From the NCBI GenBank assembly GCA_007258455.2, contig VDFB02193867.1, positions 533,129,071 to 533,193,070 on the forward strand: a stretch of DNA of 64,000 nucleotides, written 5' to 3'. The position numbers and the translations under genes were made by a program. The first letter of the stretch is position 1. Each line of letters begins with the position of its first letter. The DNA is from Sequoia sempervirens. Taxonomy: Eukaryota; Streptophyta; Pinopsida; Cupressales; Cupressaceae. The notes beneath the pieces are model-generated. The model was given only the letters and a program-made list of their open reading frames with translations, did not search any database and was not told where the DNA came from. Shown piece by piece: positions 43,964-55,345 of the stretch.

Positions 43964-45445
43964 TGGTGCAAGAGCACCTAGGAAAGGTCTATTGTTGAAG
44001 TTTTGTTGGAAGTCCAAATTTTGTTGTGCTATCATAAGGTCATGTTGACCATTGTTTTAGGTGTTTAGGCTTTCTTTTGAACTATGGGAAAGAAGGTGAC
44101 AAGTCCTAAATAGCTTTACAACATTGTTATGTTAAGTTGTCTAGTGTTGGCAAGGTGTTTGAAAACACAGCGGGTTTTACAAAGGTTAATTTTAGGTCAT
44201 CTAGAGGCCCGACCCACGCATTTAAATTGTTTTGGAATCCTATTTAAGGAATGTATCGACCCTGAGGTAGGGTTAGAAGCATTTTTATTGAGTGTCCTAA
44301 TTAAAGATTGGAGAAAACAACGTTGAAAAGACAATTTTTCTACATTTTTGTGTTGAAACTGATCTTCAATGGCGTGACTCTACTATCTTTTTGTGTGTAG
44401 TATGTATTGTGAGACTTTTACAATCTAGTTGAACCTTTATTTTTTCTTTTGCAATTTTTTTTCAACTTGTATTTGTAAATACTTCAGTTTCTTGTGTTTT
44501 CTAGCCTAAATCAGGCGGTGTTGAATAAATGGAGGCTTAGAGCACCTTCCCACTATAAAAATTGTACGGCCTCTTGGAAAATTTTCCCTACCTCCATGTT
44601 TTTAAATATGGTAGGTGTTAGGTTTTCTTTGGTTGCAGGAGCTAAGAGAAAATCCTTGCCCTAGGCGAGACAGTGAAGAGCCCGACTAGGAGAGGCTATA
44701 GGACATCATTGATAACTTGCAAGGGAAGAAATATTTTTAAAAAATTATTTTTTGAGAATTTAGGGGAAGGTCCTAGCCATGTATGGTGATAAGGAGGAGA
44801 GCCCAACAATTCGTTTAGGAGGAGAACTTTTCACCAGTCCTAAAACTGGTTCTGAGCAGTTTTGAAACACTAGCTGCTTGACCAATTTGGTGTTTGGACA
44901 ACATATGGCCTGAGCAAGACTAGAACCCTAGAAATATTGAAGCTGTAGATAGGGGAAACACAAAACCTAAGTCCTTTGGTGGGTTTAGGTGGGAAAAGCA
45001 ATTTACCCCTATTCAGAGACCTAATAGGGGCTCAAAGGCTACTAGCCCTCCAAACCTATGGAATAGGCTTCATGTAAGCATTGGTAAGATGGAGTCTAGG
45101 TGAAGTTTCAAGAACACTAGGAGGTTGCTTTGGAGCTTTGGAAAAAATTCCCTCACCCCTGCAAGATCCATTCATGTATTGAGGAAGGACTAGTCTTTTG
45201 GATGCATAAAAGGCTAAAGAAGAAAGGAGTCATAGCACCAAGATTTGGCTTGGTAGTTGTAAACTTAACAAGATAGTGAGGTTGGTAGGAGAACCAGGGG
45301 AACTTTGACAAGGTAGAGTTCCTATAGGTTAGGGTGGAAAAAAAATTTCACCAAGGAGGTCTATGACAAGGCCTAGCGCAGGAATCTATGATTGCTTCCT
45401 CCAACATCTCACTCAGTGTGATTGATTCTTGTAGCCTCCCTATCA
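43964..45445 (+). repeat. G1 right LTR, complete
   Basis: 1482 bp from TGGTGCAAGAGC to CCTCCCTATCA, TG...CA, followed by GCAAG. It is the only full-length LTR of this family here and serves as reference for the partial copies at 29889, 31884, 33384, 34293 and 41583. A TATA-like CCTATTTAAGGAATG is near 44240. Confidence 0.9.
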
Positions 45446-45450
45446 GCAAG

Positions 45451-46195
45451 TCTGCCCCAACACTAATAGCCATAGGTCTAAAGTTGAGCAAACAAGATTG
45501 TAGTAGCAATGTGGATCCAACCATGTTTAAAATTTTGGTTGGAAGTTTAATGTACTTAACTGCACCTAGACCTAATATAATGCATAATGTGAGTCTTATT
45601 TCCAGGTTTATGGAGACTACACGGGACACCCATTAGCAAGGAAGTAAAAGAATCCTGAGGTATGTGAATGGCACAAAAGGATATGGCATTTTGTACACAA
45701 CAACAAATGTTTTTGGGCTAGTTGGATACATGGATAATGATTGGGTAGGAAGTTTTGATGATAGGAAGAGCACATCAGGCTATGTGTTTCATTTGGATTG
45801 GGACTCATCTCATGGGCTTCCAAGAAGCAGCCTATCATTTCCCTATCAACAATAGAGGCTGAGTATATAGCAGCAAATGTGGTAGCATGTCAAGCTATTT
45901 GGCTGAGAAGAGTCTTGGTGGATTTGAGAGAAGAACAAGAGGATGGAACAATAATCTTTTGTGACAATGTTTCATCAATAGCTTTGACAAAAAATCCTGT
46001 GTTTCATGGAAGAAGCAAGCACACTGAAGTCAGGTATCATTTTATCAGAGAATTGGTTGAGAATGGTGAAATTAAAATGGCATTTTGTAGGTCTGAGCAA
46101 CAACTAATAGAGATATTCACCAAGCCTTTGAGCAAGGACAGTTTCGAGAGCCTGAGAACCAGATTGGGCTTTGTTGATTTGGATCAGATTTGATC
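45451..46195 (+). pseudogene. Copia 2 RT C-terminus and RNase H
   Basis: The reading resumes exactly after the GCAAG duplication with SAPTLIAIGLKLSKQDCSSN, then LVGSLMYLTAPRPNIMHNVS, KRILRYVNGTKGYGILYT and VGSFDDRKSTSGYVF. After a shift near 45795, LISWASKKQPIISLSTIEAE and IIFCDNVSSIALTKNPVFHG complete RNase H. It ends FTKPLSKDSFESLRTRLGF with TGA at 46191. This is the best preserved part of copia 2. Confidence 0.9.
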
Positions 46196-46224
46196 CTATT
46201 TTTCAGCTCAGGATCAAGGCTAAG

Positions 46225-46937
46225 TGTTGGAAAATTGAATGCTCCTGAGCCTCCTGCTCTCACGTCAGCCCCTATTTCACCTACCCATCAGGAGCCCCCA
46301 ATTTTAATGGCAATTTTTGGGATCTTCATCCCTGCAGCTCCTGACAGCCATTGAAGTAAATGTGGTAGCTCATTTTGAATTCCCATTGAATGTTGGTAGG
46401 TAATTCCAAAATTGAGAGGGAATGAATTGAAAGACAAAAGGACTAAAGGAAATTTTTATTCTGTCAGTTGGAAAAAGAAGATTTTTTTTTGGTGCAGCAA
46501 TAGTCTGTAGATAGATAATGTTTTCCTGTGAGAGCTTCTGAAAGCTCCTTAACAACAGTAGTTGTTTGCTCTATGTGTGAGTAGAGATTGCTCCTTAAGA
46601 GCTCTACGTAGCTCAGTTCAATGAGCTCCTAGTAGCTCTTGAAGTTATATGAACTTGGTTGAGCAGCTGATTGCTCCTAGCAGATTGTGATTTGTAGCAC
46701 AGAATTTACTTTCAGTAGTTCATGTTTTAATCTTTCCTATATTGATCATTTCTAGCATATTTAATCAAAAGGAAAATATTGCATTCCTAGATTTGTCTCC
46801 TTGCATTTTGTTTATTCTGCATTTGTCTATTCCCTTTTTTGTATCTTGGGGAAACAAAGTAGTAGCTCTGTGTGTATTTTTCTATGCAATCAGAAATTCT
46901 TGACATGGTATTAGAACAGTAGAAATTTTTTCTAATT
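46225..46937 (+). repeat. 3' LTR of copia 2
   Basis: It matches 25300-26004 from TGTTGGAAAATTGAATGCTC. The conventional end TTGACA is at 46905, but the match continues through TGGTATTAGAACAGTAGAAA to about 46937. The sequence before it (CAGGATCAAGGCTAAG) is only weakly purine-rich. Confidence 0.85.
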
Positions 46938-46949
46938 TTTTTCCCAACA

Positions 46950-47390
46950 TTGCTCCGCATGTGTAAGCTTGTTTGCAGGCATTGAGGTGACTTTACACTA
47001 TTTCCACATCTTTGTGAGACATTGGTTCAAACAACTCATGTGCCTTCTCTATGCTTCCACTTTTTGCATACATATCTACTAGGGTGCTTGCAACTATGAC
47101 ACCTGACAAAAATATGCTTTCAATTATGTGTTGATAGATATCTATACACTAATCTAAAGATCCCATTTTGGAACAAGCTAGGAGGACACTGGTAAAGGTA
47201 GTACATTTTGGCTTTGCACTTGCCAATTGTATTTGTTTAAAAGCTTCCAATGCGTTTACAACAAACCCATTTTGTGCATATCCTACAATCATATTTAGAG
47301 AGAAAATAATATCTAAATTTTGAGAATTGCATATCCCCGTTTGTCTTGATGCTTCATATCAACCATTTAATTGTGTTGCCCCAAAAAATG
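46950..47390 (-). pseudogene. PPR (PLS-class) gene fragment
   Basis: The minus strand reads MIVGYAQNGFVVNALEAFKQ, TTFTSVLLACSKMGSLD, a TAG, then IYQHIIESIFLSG and STLVDMYAKSGSIEKAHELF, about three consecutive pentatricopeptide motifs of the PLS type (GYAQNG, LVDMYAK-G-I-A-LF). Such proteins bind organellar RNA. It is truncated at the low-coordinate end by the copia 2 border and carries internal stops, so it is a pseudogene or a transposed fragment. Confidence 0.8.
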
Positions 47391-47399
47391 ACTAGGCAA

Positions 47400-48630
47400 T
47401 AGAATACGTTTACAATTAGAATTATTGAAATTTTCCTTAGAACTAGTGAGATTCAGTTTTAGCACATATATTGTCTTCTTTCATGCCCTATTTATGGTTT
47501 GGGAAAGTTGTTTTCCATTCAGATTCATCAGTTGTTTTCCTCAGTTTTTTGAGGAAAGAGATATTCTTAAACCAGGTGGTTGGTGTGGGCCCATTCCTTT
47601 TCCGACCATTTTTGTTTACACAATAGTTGCCATTAATTATTCAAAATTCAAGTAGGAACACTATTCCTACCTATAAGCATGGCAGATACCCATAAGAATT
47701 GTTAACTTTACTCTTATATATCTTCATATGCATATTTGGTTTGAATAGTTGCTTATCTAGATACATGTTAAAAACATTTCAAATGAGTTCTATACAAACA
47801 CACAAACACTGATGGAACCACATACAACCCTCATTTGAGGGTGCCTACACAATTGAAATGTGTCATACAAAAGCCTTACAATATATAGTTAATCTGAGAA
47901 TTTCTCTTGTTATGATTTAGCAAAGCAAAATTTTTTGTAGGGATTTTTATTTACCCAAAGTTTTAGAAGGACTTGAGTCCTTTTATTGTTTTATTTCATT
48001 TGAACTTTCTGATTGATGAATCTAACCATTAATGTTGAGCAAATGCAATGATCTAACATCATGCTTAGATGGAAACACAAAAACTAAAGAAACTAACAAC
48101 ACCAAGCTAGACATATTGGAAGCTCTATGATGTTCATAGACACAGGCTAGAGAGGCATAGAAAAAAGATGAACTTGTCATTTTGGAGAATGAAAAACTTT
48201 TTAAAAATAGGTTCTAGATATTTGAATATCTTTCTTTGTGAATTCTATAGCTAGCATGTGATAATCATTTTGTTTGTCTTTATCTGATATGGAAGAAATA
48301 AGGAAAAATTATTCAAAAGAAACATCAGAGAGAAATAAATAAATGTAACTTTTCTATTAAAAATTGAAAACACTATTCAACTCTTCAATAATAATCAGCA
48401 TATTTTCCACATATTAAAGATTACAAATATAGTGATGGGTGTTTACGCCTCCAAAAAAAGATTGCAAAGAAAAAGACCATAATTAACACCACCAAACACA
48501 CAATAGAAAGTCCCATCATTGGAATTTCAATTTTGTGGTTGTAGCCGTAGCCATCCTCTTATCAACAATCCCTCTCATAATATTGTTACCCATCCTGCAT
48601 TTCACCTTGCTCGCTAGACAAGATCTATGT
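47400..48630. other. No gene seen
   Basis: Non-coding sequence between PPR fragments. A 76-codon + strand open frame at 47425-47655 has no recognisable content. Confidence 0.4.
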
Positions 48631-48634
48631 GCAG

Positions 48635-48765
48635 AGCAAAGAGGAGGTAACATCTAAGAAAACAACTGCATGGCTTGCTCACTATGGCCATTCTAAACAT
48701 AGCATGCAATCATTGCATTCCATGAGCTCACATTCCTTTGAGTCATTTCAGTCGAACATTAGGGG
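48635..48765 (-). pseudogene. Second PPR fragment
   Basis: The minus strand reads MTQRNVSSWNAMIACYV, a TAG, then NGHSEQAMQLFS, one clear PPR motif. Orientation is the same as 46950-47390, so both may come from one decayed gene. Confidence 0.7.
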
Positions 48766-49545
48766 TCATACCCTAAACCTAATAAACCTGAGGCTAATTG
48801 GCACTTCGTGACAAAAAAAGGAGGTCGTGTTGGTCCCTTTGTCTTCAATTGTGCTATTATGTACATTTAAATCAATTAATTCTATGTTTCCTTTTATGCA
48901 TGGATTTACAATTCTTAGGACACAAACTAGTTGCTCCCTCGCATATGATTGTACTAAAAAGAGGTGAGTTGTTACCATATATACCATTGCTAAAGTAAAG
49001 AGGAAACTAACCTTGGGTGTTGAGCTCATGTGCTTGTTTTAAGGTTGATATCTTCGTTCAATCACACATTAAAAGGTTGATAATAGCTTCCTATTTATGT
49101 TGCTTGTTTTGCATAACTTTGTGACTTTGAATTTTCTTCCCTACATCAAGTTCAGTTCTCTCCTAAATGTAGCAGTGCCCTTATGACATTACTACTTATT
49201 GGATCATAGCTATCCATTTGATAAATTCCATATCGAGTTAAGTTGGTTGGTTTGCTGCCATGACATTTGAGGATATGGAGTCAAGTGCGTTGTGAATGAA
49301 TATTGTTTATCTATAATTTTGATTCATTAGCTATGCTTTGTATTTAACAAATATATTGACAATATGGTTTTGGATACAATGTTCCCTACGTACCTTCAGC
49401 CTACTGGGCCATTTTTCTTCATCTCTGACTATTTGAATATTTACATTGAATTCAATCAAATGACATTGAATGACTTGTTTAGCTCTTGTTTCAGTTAAAT
49501 TAATGATTCATTTTCATTCAAACATAGTTTTTCCTAATAGACAAA

Positions 49546-49605
49546 TGTGGAAGCATAGACAGTGCACGTGAACTATTTGAGAAAATGCAAATGTGGGTTG
49601 AATGA
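49546..49605 (+). pseudogene. Third PPR fragment, opposite strand
   Basis: AAATGTGGAAGCATAGACAG translates as KCGSID, followed by SARELFEKMQ, the end of a PPR motif, then a TGA. It is only about 20 codons and lies on the + strand, unlike the other two. Confidence 0.55.
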
Positions 49606-51660
49606 GGATAAACAAAAAGACAATGAAAAAATTCTATTTTAAAAATCAAAGTGTCTTAGTTGGTGGTCCCTAGAAGTCTCATCTTGGAACAATGCTCGTT
49701 CTCACCACTTACTTGAATGTTTGTTAAAAATCCCTTAGGGAGTGTTCCTTGATTAGATTGGTATTGATAGTGAGTTTAGGACAGGCACAAGGTAGGTTAG
49801 GTTTCTACAAACACACTATAAATCAGGATCTAATTACCTATAGTTGTGTTTCTCTTCTCTAAACAAAAACATTCTTCTTATCAAAATTTTGATTGCTTTT
49901 CTACCTCATCATAATACTATTTATCTGGGATTTGATCAATCAATCACAACAGACATAAACAGATTGTAACTTCCCCCTACCTATGGATATGTTTTATGTT
50001 GCCCATCCACAGATTTTCAAAGGTAAAAGGAAAAGCCATCAACTGAACAATAATTCTTCAATTGAAGAGCTGGCCATACAAGAGCTAATTCTACCTGAGG
50101 TTGTTACAATTTGAAGGCCCAACAGCAGGTGGTGGCATGTACTAGGTAATATTTTATGTTGGGGGTTCTGGATGGTTCTCAAAGAAAGCTATACAAAGCT
50201 ATTTTTTATGTGAGGCCATGGGAAAACTTCAAAAATCTATAGGAATTCACACCTGTGCAAGTGTAAGACTCTTGCAAAAGGTTTTTCTGATATCCTTTTA
50301 TATGAAGTTTTTTCAATCCATGGATTATTTTGTCTTTTAGTTTTGGTGTGTCTCCATTTGGCATTTTTGGTGTCAGTTCATTTCTTTTTATTAATGATAT
50401 TTTGATCTTATTGTTAATATGTGCCCTCTTAATATTTTTTTGGTTGTGCAACTGAATTTGTTTGCATTGTATTCACAAAACCAAAATGATTCATTTTTTC
50501 TACAAAATAAAGTTCAATCTACCAATCTCTTGCAGTATAAATACCCCTTATCAATACTGAAGTCTAATTCAAAAAATTAATCTGATAAAAATGTATTCCA
50601 TTGTGATACAAGCATTAATATCAACCTACATAACCCATACATAACTAGTGCTATGCTTATAAGGAACCATTTGGAATTCCTTTGAAAAATATTTCCTATC
50701 TTGAAACATTAGATATGACTGACCAAAACTATATGTTCAATTCTACAGGCATAGCCTCTATTTTAAAATTTATATGTACATAATATTAAGAGAAATCAAA
50801 TACGTCCTCAGAATGGTGACATATTTGTATTTTCTTTTAAATTTCATCTCTTCTAACTCCTCATATTCTTTAAGTTGTATTCAACAAAACCAAACTAAAT
50901 GCTTGAAAAAGAGGTCTGCAAAAGGTCATGTATGGTAGACACAAATTTAAACTCTCTAGATCTGCAATGCATTCAATGAAACCTAAGGAATTTTATCATG
51001 TACCAAAAAATTGTTGATAATTTCATGAAACTAGAACTTAAGAGATGCCAAATCATAAACTCTAACTACATTCTCTTTCGAGTCATACCTACATGTATGT
51101 AAATCGACAATGGCACCAAGAATTGATATAAAACCTCAAATTTTAGGGTTTTTTAGGCCTCCCAATCACTATTTTATATAGTCCATATCAAATTAATATA
51201 ACTACCACACACCCAATTAATAAGAAACCCGCTCACCCAAATATACTAAAGAAGAATTCTAACAATTTCCCATAAGTCGGTGATATACCAATCAGACATA
51301 AAAGTACACAGATCAGTCTGAAAGTAAACAAAATAAAGCAAGTTAATAGCCAACTATTTTAGGAACACAAAAATATTAATCAAAATGTTTCACCTTGTTG
51401 GCCCTTATGGGATTGGCCAACCCTTTTCTCATTGTTGTCCCAAAGATGGGATTCAAATATCCTAGTCCACCTATGGCTACAATTTTAATTCGAACTTAAT
51501 GTTTTTCAAAAGAAAGTCTTGATTATTTAGATATTCATGTAATTTAAAACAATAGGTTTTTTCTTCCTTAATATTAAGATTCAGAAGAACCATTTCCAGG
51601 TATGCTTCTACTTACTTAGTTACTCCATGGTAAGTTGAGGTTCAATTTTTAAAATCATAA
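49606..51660. other. No gene seen
   Basis: AT-rich sequence. A short inverted repeat GTTGGCC/GGCCAAC is at about 51399-51423. No coding or RNA gene was recognised. Confidence 0.4.
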
Positions 51661-51671
51661 CCTGGGATTCT

Positions 51672-51831
51672 TTATGTTATCTCCTCTGGAGCATTTTCAT
51701 GGTCTAGGTTACACTTCTTTCTTCTCTTGTGAGCTAAGGAATCACCATTAGGGCTGGGACTTTGATTAGAGGCTGGTAATGCAAGGATACTTTGAGTTGC
51801 TATTGTGGTGGGTTCAGTATTTGATGCAGTT
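51672..51831 (-). pseudogene. Coding-like fragment beside an LTR
   Basis: The minus strand frame reads TASNTEPTTIATQSILALPA, then SNQSPSPNGDSLAHKRRKKC, ending in TAA at 51672. The Ser/Pro/Thr-rich stretch and basic cluster look like part of a nuclear protein or a transposase N-terminus, but no domain is recognised. It abuts the end of the LTR at about 51832, so its upstream part was separated or lost. Confidence 0.35.
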
Positions 51832-52249
51832 CCTATAGGATTGGAGAGAGATAAAAATATGTAAAACACAACATCACAAACAAAGAGTTGGAGATAAACG
51901 TATGCTACAACATACAACATATATTATTGATTACATTGCTAATATAGAATACAAAAATATTTGCGTTGATCAAATCTGTATCTACCTCTCGTACATGGTT
52001 ACATTTCCAAGCATCTTTATTAATAGATGCCAATATGTCGGCTAAACATAGACCATGAACATGAATAAATAAGTATGAAAATATCTTGGGTGGATGTGAC
52101 ATCTGTAGTAGATTAGATCAAATCATCTTGTGGTTGGTGGAGGTAAATCTGATTTTAGATGGTGGAGAATATCAAAGTCCTGATAATCTTATCTTTATCA
52201 GATTTCCAAATCTGATTCTGCTTACTTGAGGAAGAAATTAATTCCAACA
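51832..52249 (-). repeat. 3' LTR of the minus-strand element
   Basis: It starts with TGTTGGAATTAATTTCTTCC on the minus strand at 52249, right after the purine tract at 52250-52262, and ends near ATCTCTCTCCAATCC at about 51832. The last 110 bp match 55235-55345. Confidence 0.6.
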
Positions 52250-52871
52250 CTCCCCCTTAATTTTGAATACATATGATCCAACATTCACAGTACTCAAATT
52301 TCTCCATCTTTGAACATTCTCCTTCAAAAATCTCTTTTGTCAACTTTCTTGTCAACCAATTTTCTGATCTACAAAACTCAAATTCAATTTCTTCATTTCT
52401 GAAAAGTACTTTTTCTCATGCTACTACATTCTTTTGCAAGAACTTAATTCTATCTCATCGTCGATGATGACAATTGAACTTGGTGTCTTCATGCACCTTC
52501 ATCTTCAACTCTACAACCAACTCTTCAGGCTCACTCAACATAATAAAATCAAACCATCTTCAAGTTTTGCAGATCTTCCTACCATCAAATCTCATGAATT
52601 TTTTCCAACTGTTGCGACAGTCCTTCAAACTTTGATCTTCAAAACATCAAATTGGAAGTCATTTCGCTATCAATATAGCCTTCCATTTTTCTTAATGTCT
52701 TACAAGACAATATTAGCCACATTTCCCAAACCTTTAAATCTCTCTTGATTTCTATCATTCTTCACATATGAACCCTTATACTTGAACAACATTGTCAACA
52801 TACTTGTAATATTTTTCCAATTCAATCCATAGCTCCATCAACAATCTATCTGCATGTATTCTTTCATATTT

Positions 52872-53734
52872 TCATTTTTCTGCTCTCTTTTGCAAACAAG
52901 TCTTTTCATAATGGTTTTTCAAACCAAAAATTATACATGGATGTAGATCCCAACACATGTATTTCTTATGTCCTTCCGTATTACAATGGGAACACTGCTT
53001 ACCCTGCATTCCTTGAGTTGATTTATTTGAACCTGTGTTACTTGTAACATTAGTTTCCTTACCTATGGCATATCCAAGTCCTACATACTTTGGCCTCATT
53101 ATTGCCTCAATAGGCTCTCTAATTCATTGATTATTCTTACCCAATCCTTTACCTTTGTATCCTATATTCTTCATAATTTTCAACCCAATATTATTTTCAA
53201 AACAACTAGCCATATTTGCACATTCAAACACATTATCATTTTCATCCTTACATTTTTTTTATCAGAAACAACTTCAAATAAAGCACAACTACTAGCTGAT
53301 TGATCAAATGAAGAACATAGATCTTCTGTGTTACATGAGACATCACAGGCTAATGCCTTGGATTTCAAACATTCATGTTCCCTTTGATAGGCTACAAGCA
53401 TCTCATCAAACTGACTCTTTTGTTCATTCAATCTCAATATCTCATCATTTTGTAAAGCATTTTCTTTTTCAAAAAACTTTAGTTTTCTCTCTAAATCTTC
53501 ATTCTCCTTTTTGATTTCATCAAATAAATTTAGCCATTCTTCTAACTCTTCATTCTTTCCCTTAACATTTTCCAATTCTTCTTCTAAATAATCTCTTTCA
53601 TAGAAATAGTGATATCTTTTCTTTCCCAACTCCCTTAAATTTGCAATCAATTTTGAATTGCATTCCTTAACATTTAACACTTCCTCCTCCAAATTATATT
53701 TTTCCTTCCTAACACGTTTACCAAATTTTCCCAT
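52872..53734 (-). pseudogene. Gag C-terminal region: coiled coil, GLGY segment and zinc knuckles
   Basis: The first frame (53734-53180, 184 residues) is a charged coiled coil (NEELEEWLNLFDEIKKENED, KLKFFEKENALQNDEILRLN). After stops, the second (53099-52872) reads RPKYVGLGYAIGKE and then the zinc knuckle CSHCNTEGHKKYMC (C-x2-C-x4-H-x4-C intact), with a second knuckle whose second Cys is Phe (PCIIFGLKNHYEKTC). Coiled coil, GLGY and CCHC in this order match the C-terminal Gag extension of some plant copia elements. The UBN2 core upstream was not recognised. Confidence 0.6.
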
Positions 53735-55215
53735 TGAAAATGATTTGAACTCACCTTATCCTTGCACTTGACTATGATTCCACTACAATGATTTACCTTC
53801 ATTTGGTAGCTTCACGTGCAGCCTTCACTCTTCCTTTTATGATTTCTCCTTCAACAACTGCTGTTGAATCTATTTTTCACTGATTCTTCTTTTTGATCTC
53901 TTTGAGATCTCTGCTACCTTTACTTTGATAGTTTCTTCAAACTTCACCACTAGCTTTCGTTATAGTTCATTTTCTTCTACACCTGCAACCTATTTAACAG
54001 CCTACAGCTTCCTTCACTGAAAGCTTCTTTCTCCCTCATAACGGATCACTTTTACTTGGCCTTTTCCATAGCCTACATCTCTTTGATTTGCAAATCCTTC
54101 AAACTTGGGAAAATATTGAATAATAAAAAAAAAAGTTTAATCCTTTTGTAGCAACTTCACCTTTGACTGGGAAAACTTTTCAACTCAACTAATATCTCCC
54201 TTTAAAGATAAATATATTAAAAAAAACTCATTTTCACCAATTGACTCTCCTTTTGCAAACTTAACAATCTATTACCACCTTATCTTCTGCAATCTTCTTT
54301 TAATTCCCTTGACATGTACTCCTTTCTAGGTGACATCTTCAAATAGACTCTTCAAGCAGTGACTTGGACTTTGGTCAAACAATAGCATCTCTTTCTATAG
54401 AGATCTTCAATATTTTCCTTGTGGCTTTTAAAACTCTTGTATCTTAGATCTACAACAACCTTTAATAGTGGCTTGATTTAGAAGGACACTCAAATACTTG
54501 ACTAGCACTTCTTTTCCAACAATTGTAGCTCCTCTCTCATTAATAAGCTTGAAGAGAGTGACCTTAGACCTCTCCTTTCTATGGGCTCCTTTCTTATCCT
54601 TTGGAATTGGCTATTGAGCAATCCCTTTGAAGTAGGCGATTCCAAAATCTCCTCTGGTAGTGTTCTTCTTTAAATGATCTCTGGTCAACATTGGTGCAAC
54701 TTCTTTAGAAACTAATGACTATGATCCATCATTTATTTTCTCCTTTATGGCTTTCAACTAAAAATTTTAACAATAGCTTACCTCTTTGGTAGTCTTCCTT
54801 GGTGTGGATGCTCAATTGTTGCCTTATTTGTGAGCACTTTTGATCTACAGTCTTCTTTTCACTGGTAGCAAACCTTGCAGTGGCTTTAAACTTTTTGATT
54901 GCCACAACTTAAACATATTTGGTAGCTTGCTATGTGAATAGCGACTTATTTACTGATCTAATCCTTCCAAACAACTTTCAATTGTTCCTTGGCAACAACC
55001 TCTTTATGATGAAATGGAAACCAAAAATTTACTGTCATGGCTTGACTTGGGTGGACAACAATCAAATCTCTTTAAAAAATTGCAACTTTGAAACTGTAGA
55101 AAATGAGTCCTTTGGCAACCATGGTTTGCAACTCCTTTGTAAACTGGTGATGTGTTATGCAGTGATCTCCAAACAATAGCTAAGATTCTTCATGCTCTCT
55201 AGGCTCTTTAGGCTC
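53735..55215 (-). other. Internal region of the minus-strand element, no clear coding
   Basis: About 1.5 kb between the primer site and the coiled-coil frame. Short broken frames exist on both strands. A plus-strand open frame at 54919-55179 has no recognisable content. Confidence 0.4.
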
Positions 55216-55345
55216 TAATACCAATTTGAAGGATCATAGAGAGATAACAAAATGTAGAAAACAACATCACAGATAGAGAGTTAGAGATAAATGTATGCTA
55301 CAACATACAACATATATTATTAATTACATTGCTGATACAAAATAC

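Larger units (their letters stand above)
29884..45450 (+). mobile_element. Gypsy G1 (chromovirus) with nested rearrangements, duplication GCAAG
   Basis: The block 29889-45445 begins with TGGTGCAGGAGCACC (LTR start) and ends CCTCCCTATCA (LTR end), with GCAAG at 29884-29888 and 45446-45450. Joining the flanks restores continuity of the copia RT reading, so the whole block entered as one insertion or grew inside one. In order: left LTR part; inverted gag; + strand RT to integrase N-terminus; inverted second copy; + strand integrase with chromodomain; complete LTR. Domain order RT-RNase H-integrase identifies Ty3/gypsy. Confidence 0.85.
25300..46937 (+). mobile_element. Ty1/copia retrotransposon 2, split by a 15.6-kb nested insertion
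   Basis: LTRs start at 25300 and 46225 (both TGTTGGAAAATT). The internal region carries gag, protease, integrase, linker and RT up to 29888, and resumes at 45451 with RT C-terminus and RNase H, so the gypsy insertion (29889-45445) sits inside RT. Outside the insertion the element is about 6.1 kb. Flanks are T-rich (TTTTT) on both sides, which may be the target duplication but is too simple to be sure. Many stops mark it as dead. Confidence 0.88.
51832..55345 (-). mobile_element. Non-autonomous copia-like element, minus strand
   Basis: On the minus strand there is a primer site TGGTATTAGAGCC (about 55230-55218) after an LTR end, a Gag-like coding block, a polypurine tract AATTAAGGGGGAG and an LTR start TGTTGGAATTAATTTC at 52249. 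The sequences 51841-51940 and about 55235-55345 are direct repeats (CATCACA...GAGTT-GAGATAAA-GTATGCTACAACATACA). No integrase, RT or RNase H was seen. The LTR at the 55-kb side is truncated, so its outer boundary is uncertain. Confidence 0.65.

Noticed and set aside
48766..49029. Minus-strand 87-codon frame with a signal-peptide-like hydrophobic start
   Set aside because: No homologue recognised, AT-rich setting, and a short frame of this kind is expected by chance.
54919..55179. Plus-strand 86-codon frame
   Set aside because: It lies antisense within the minus-strand element and shows no domain.
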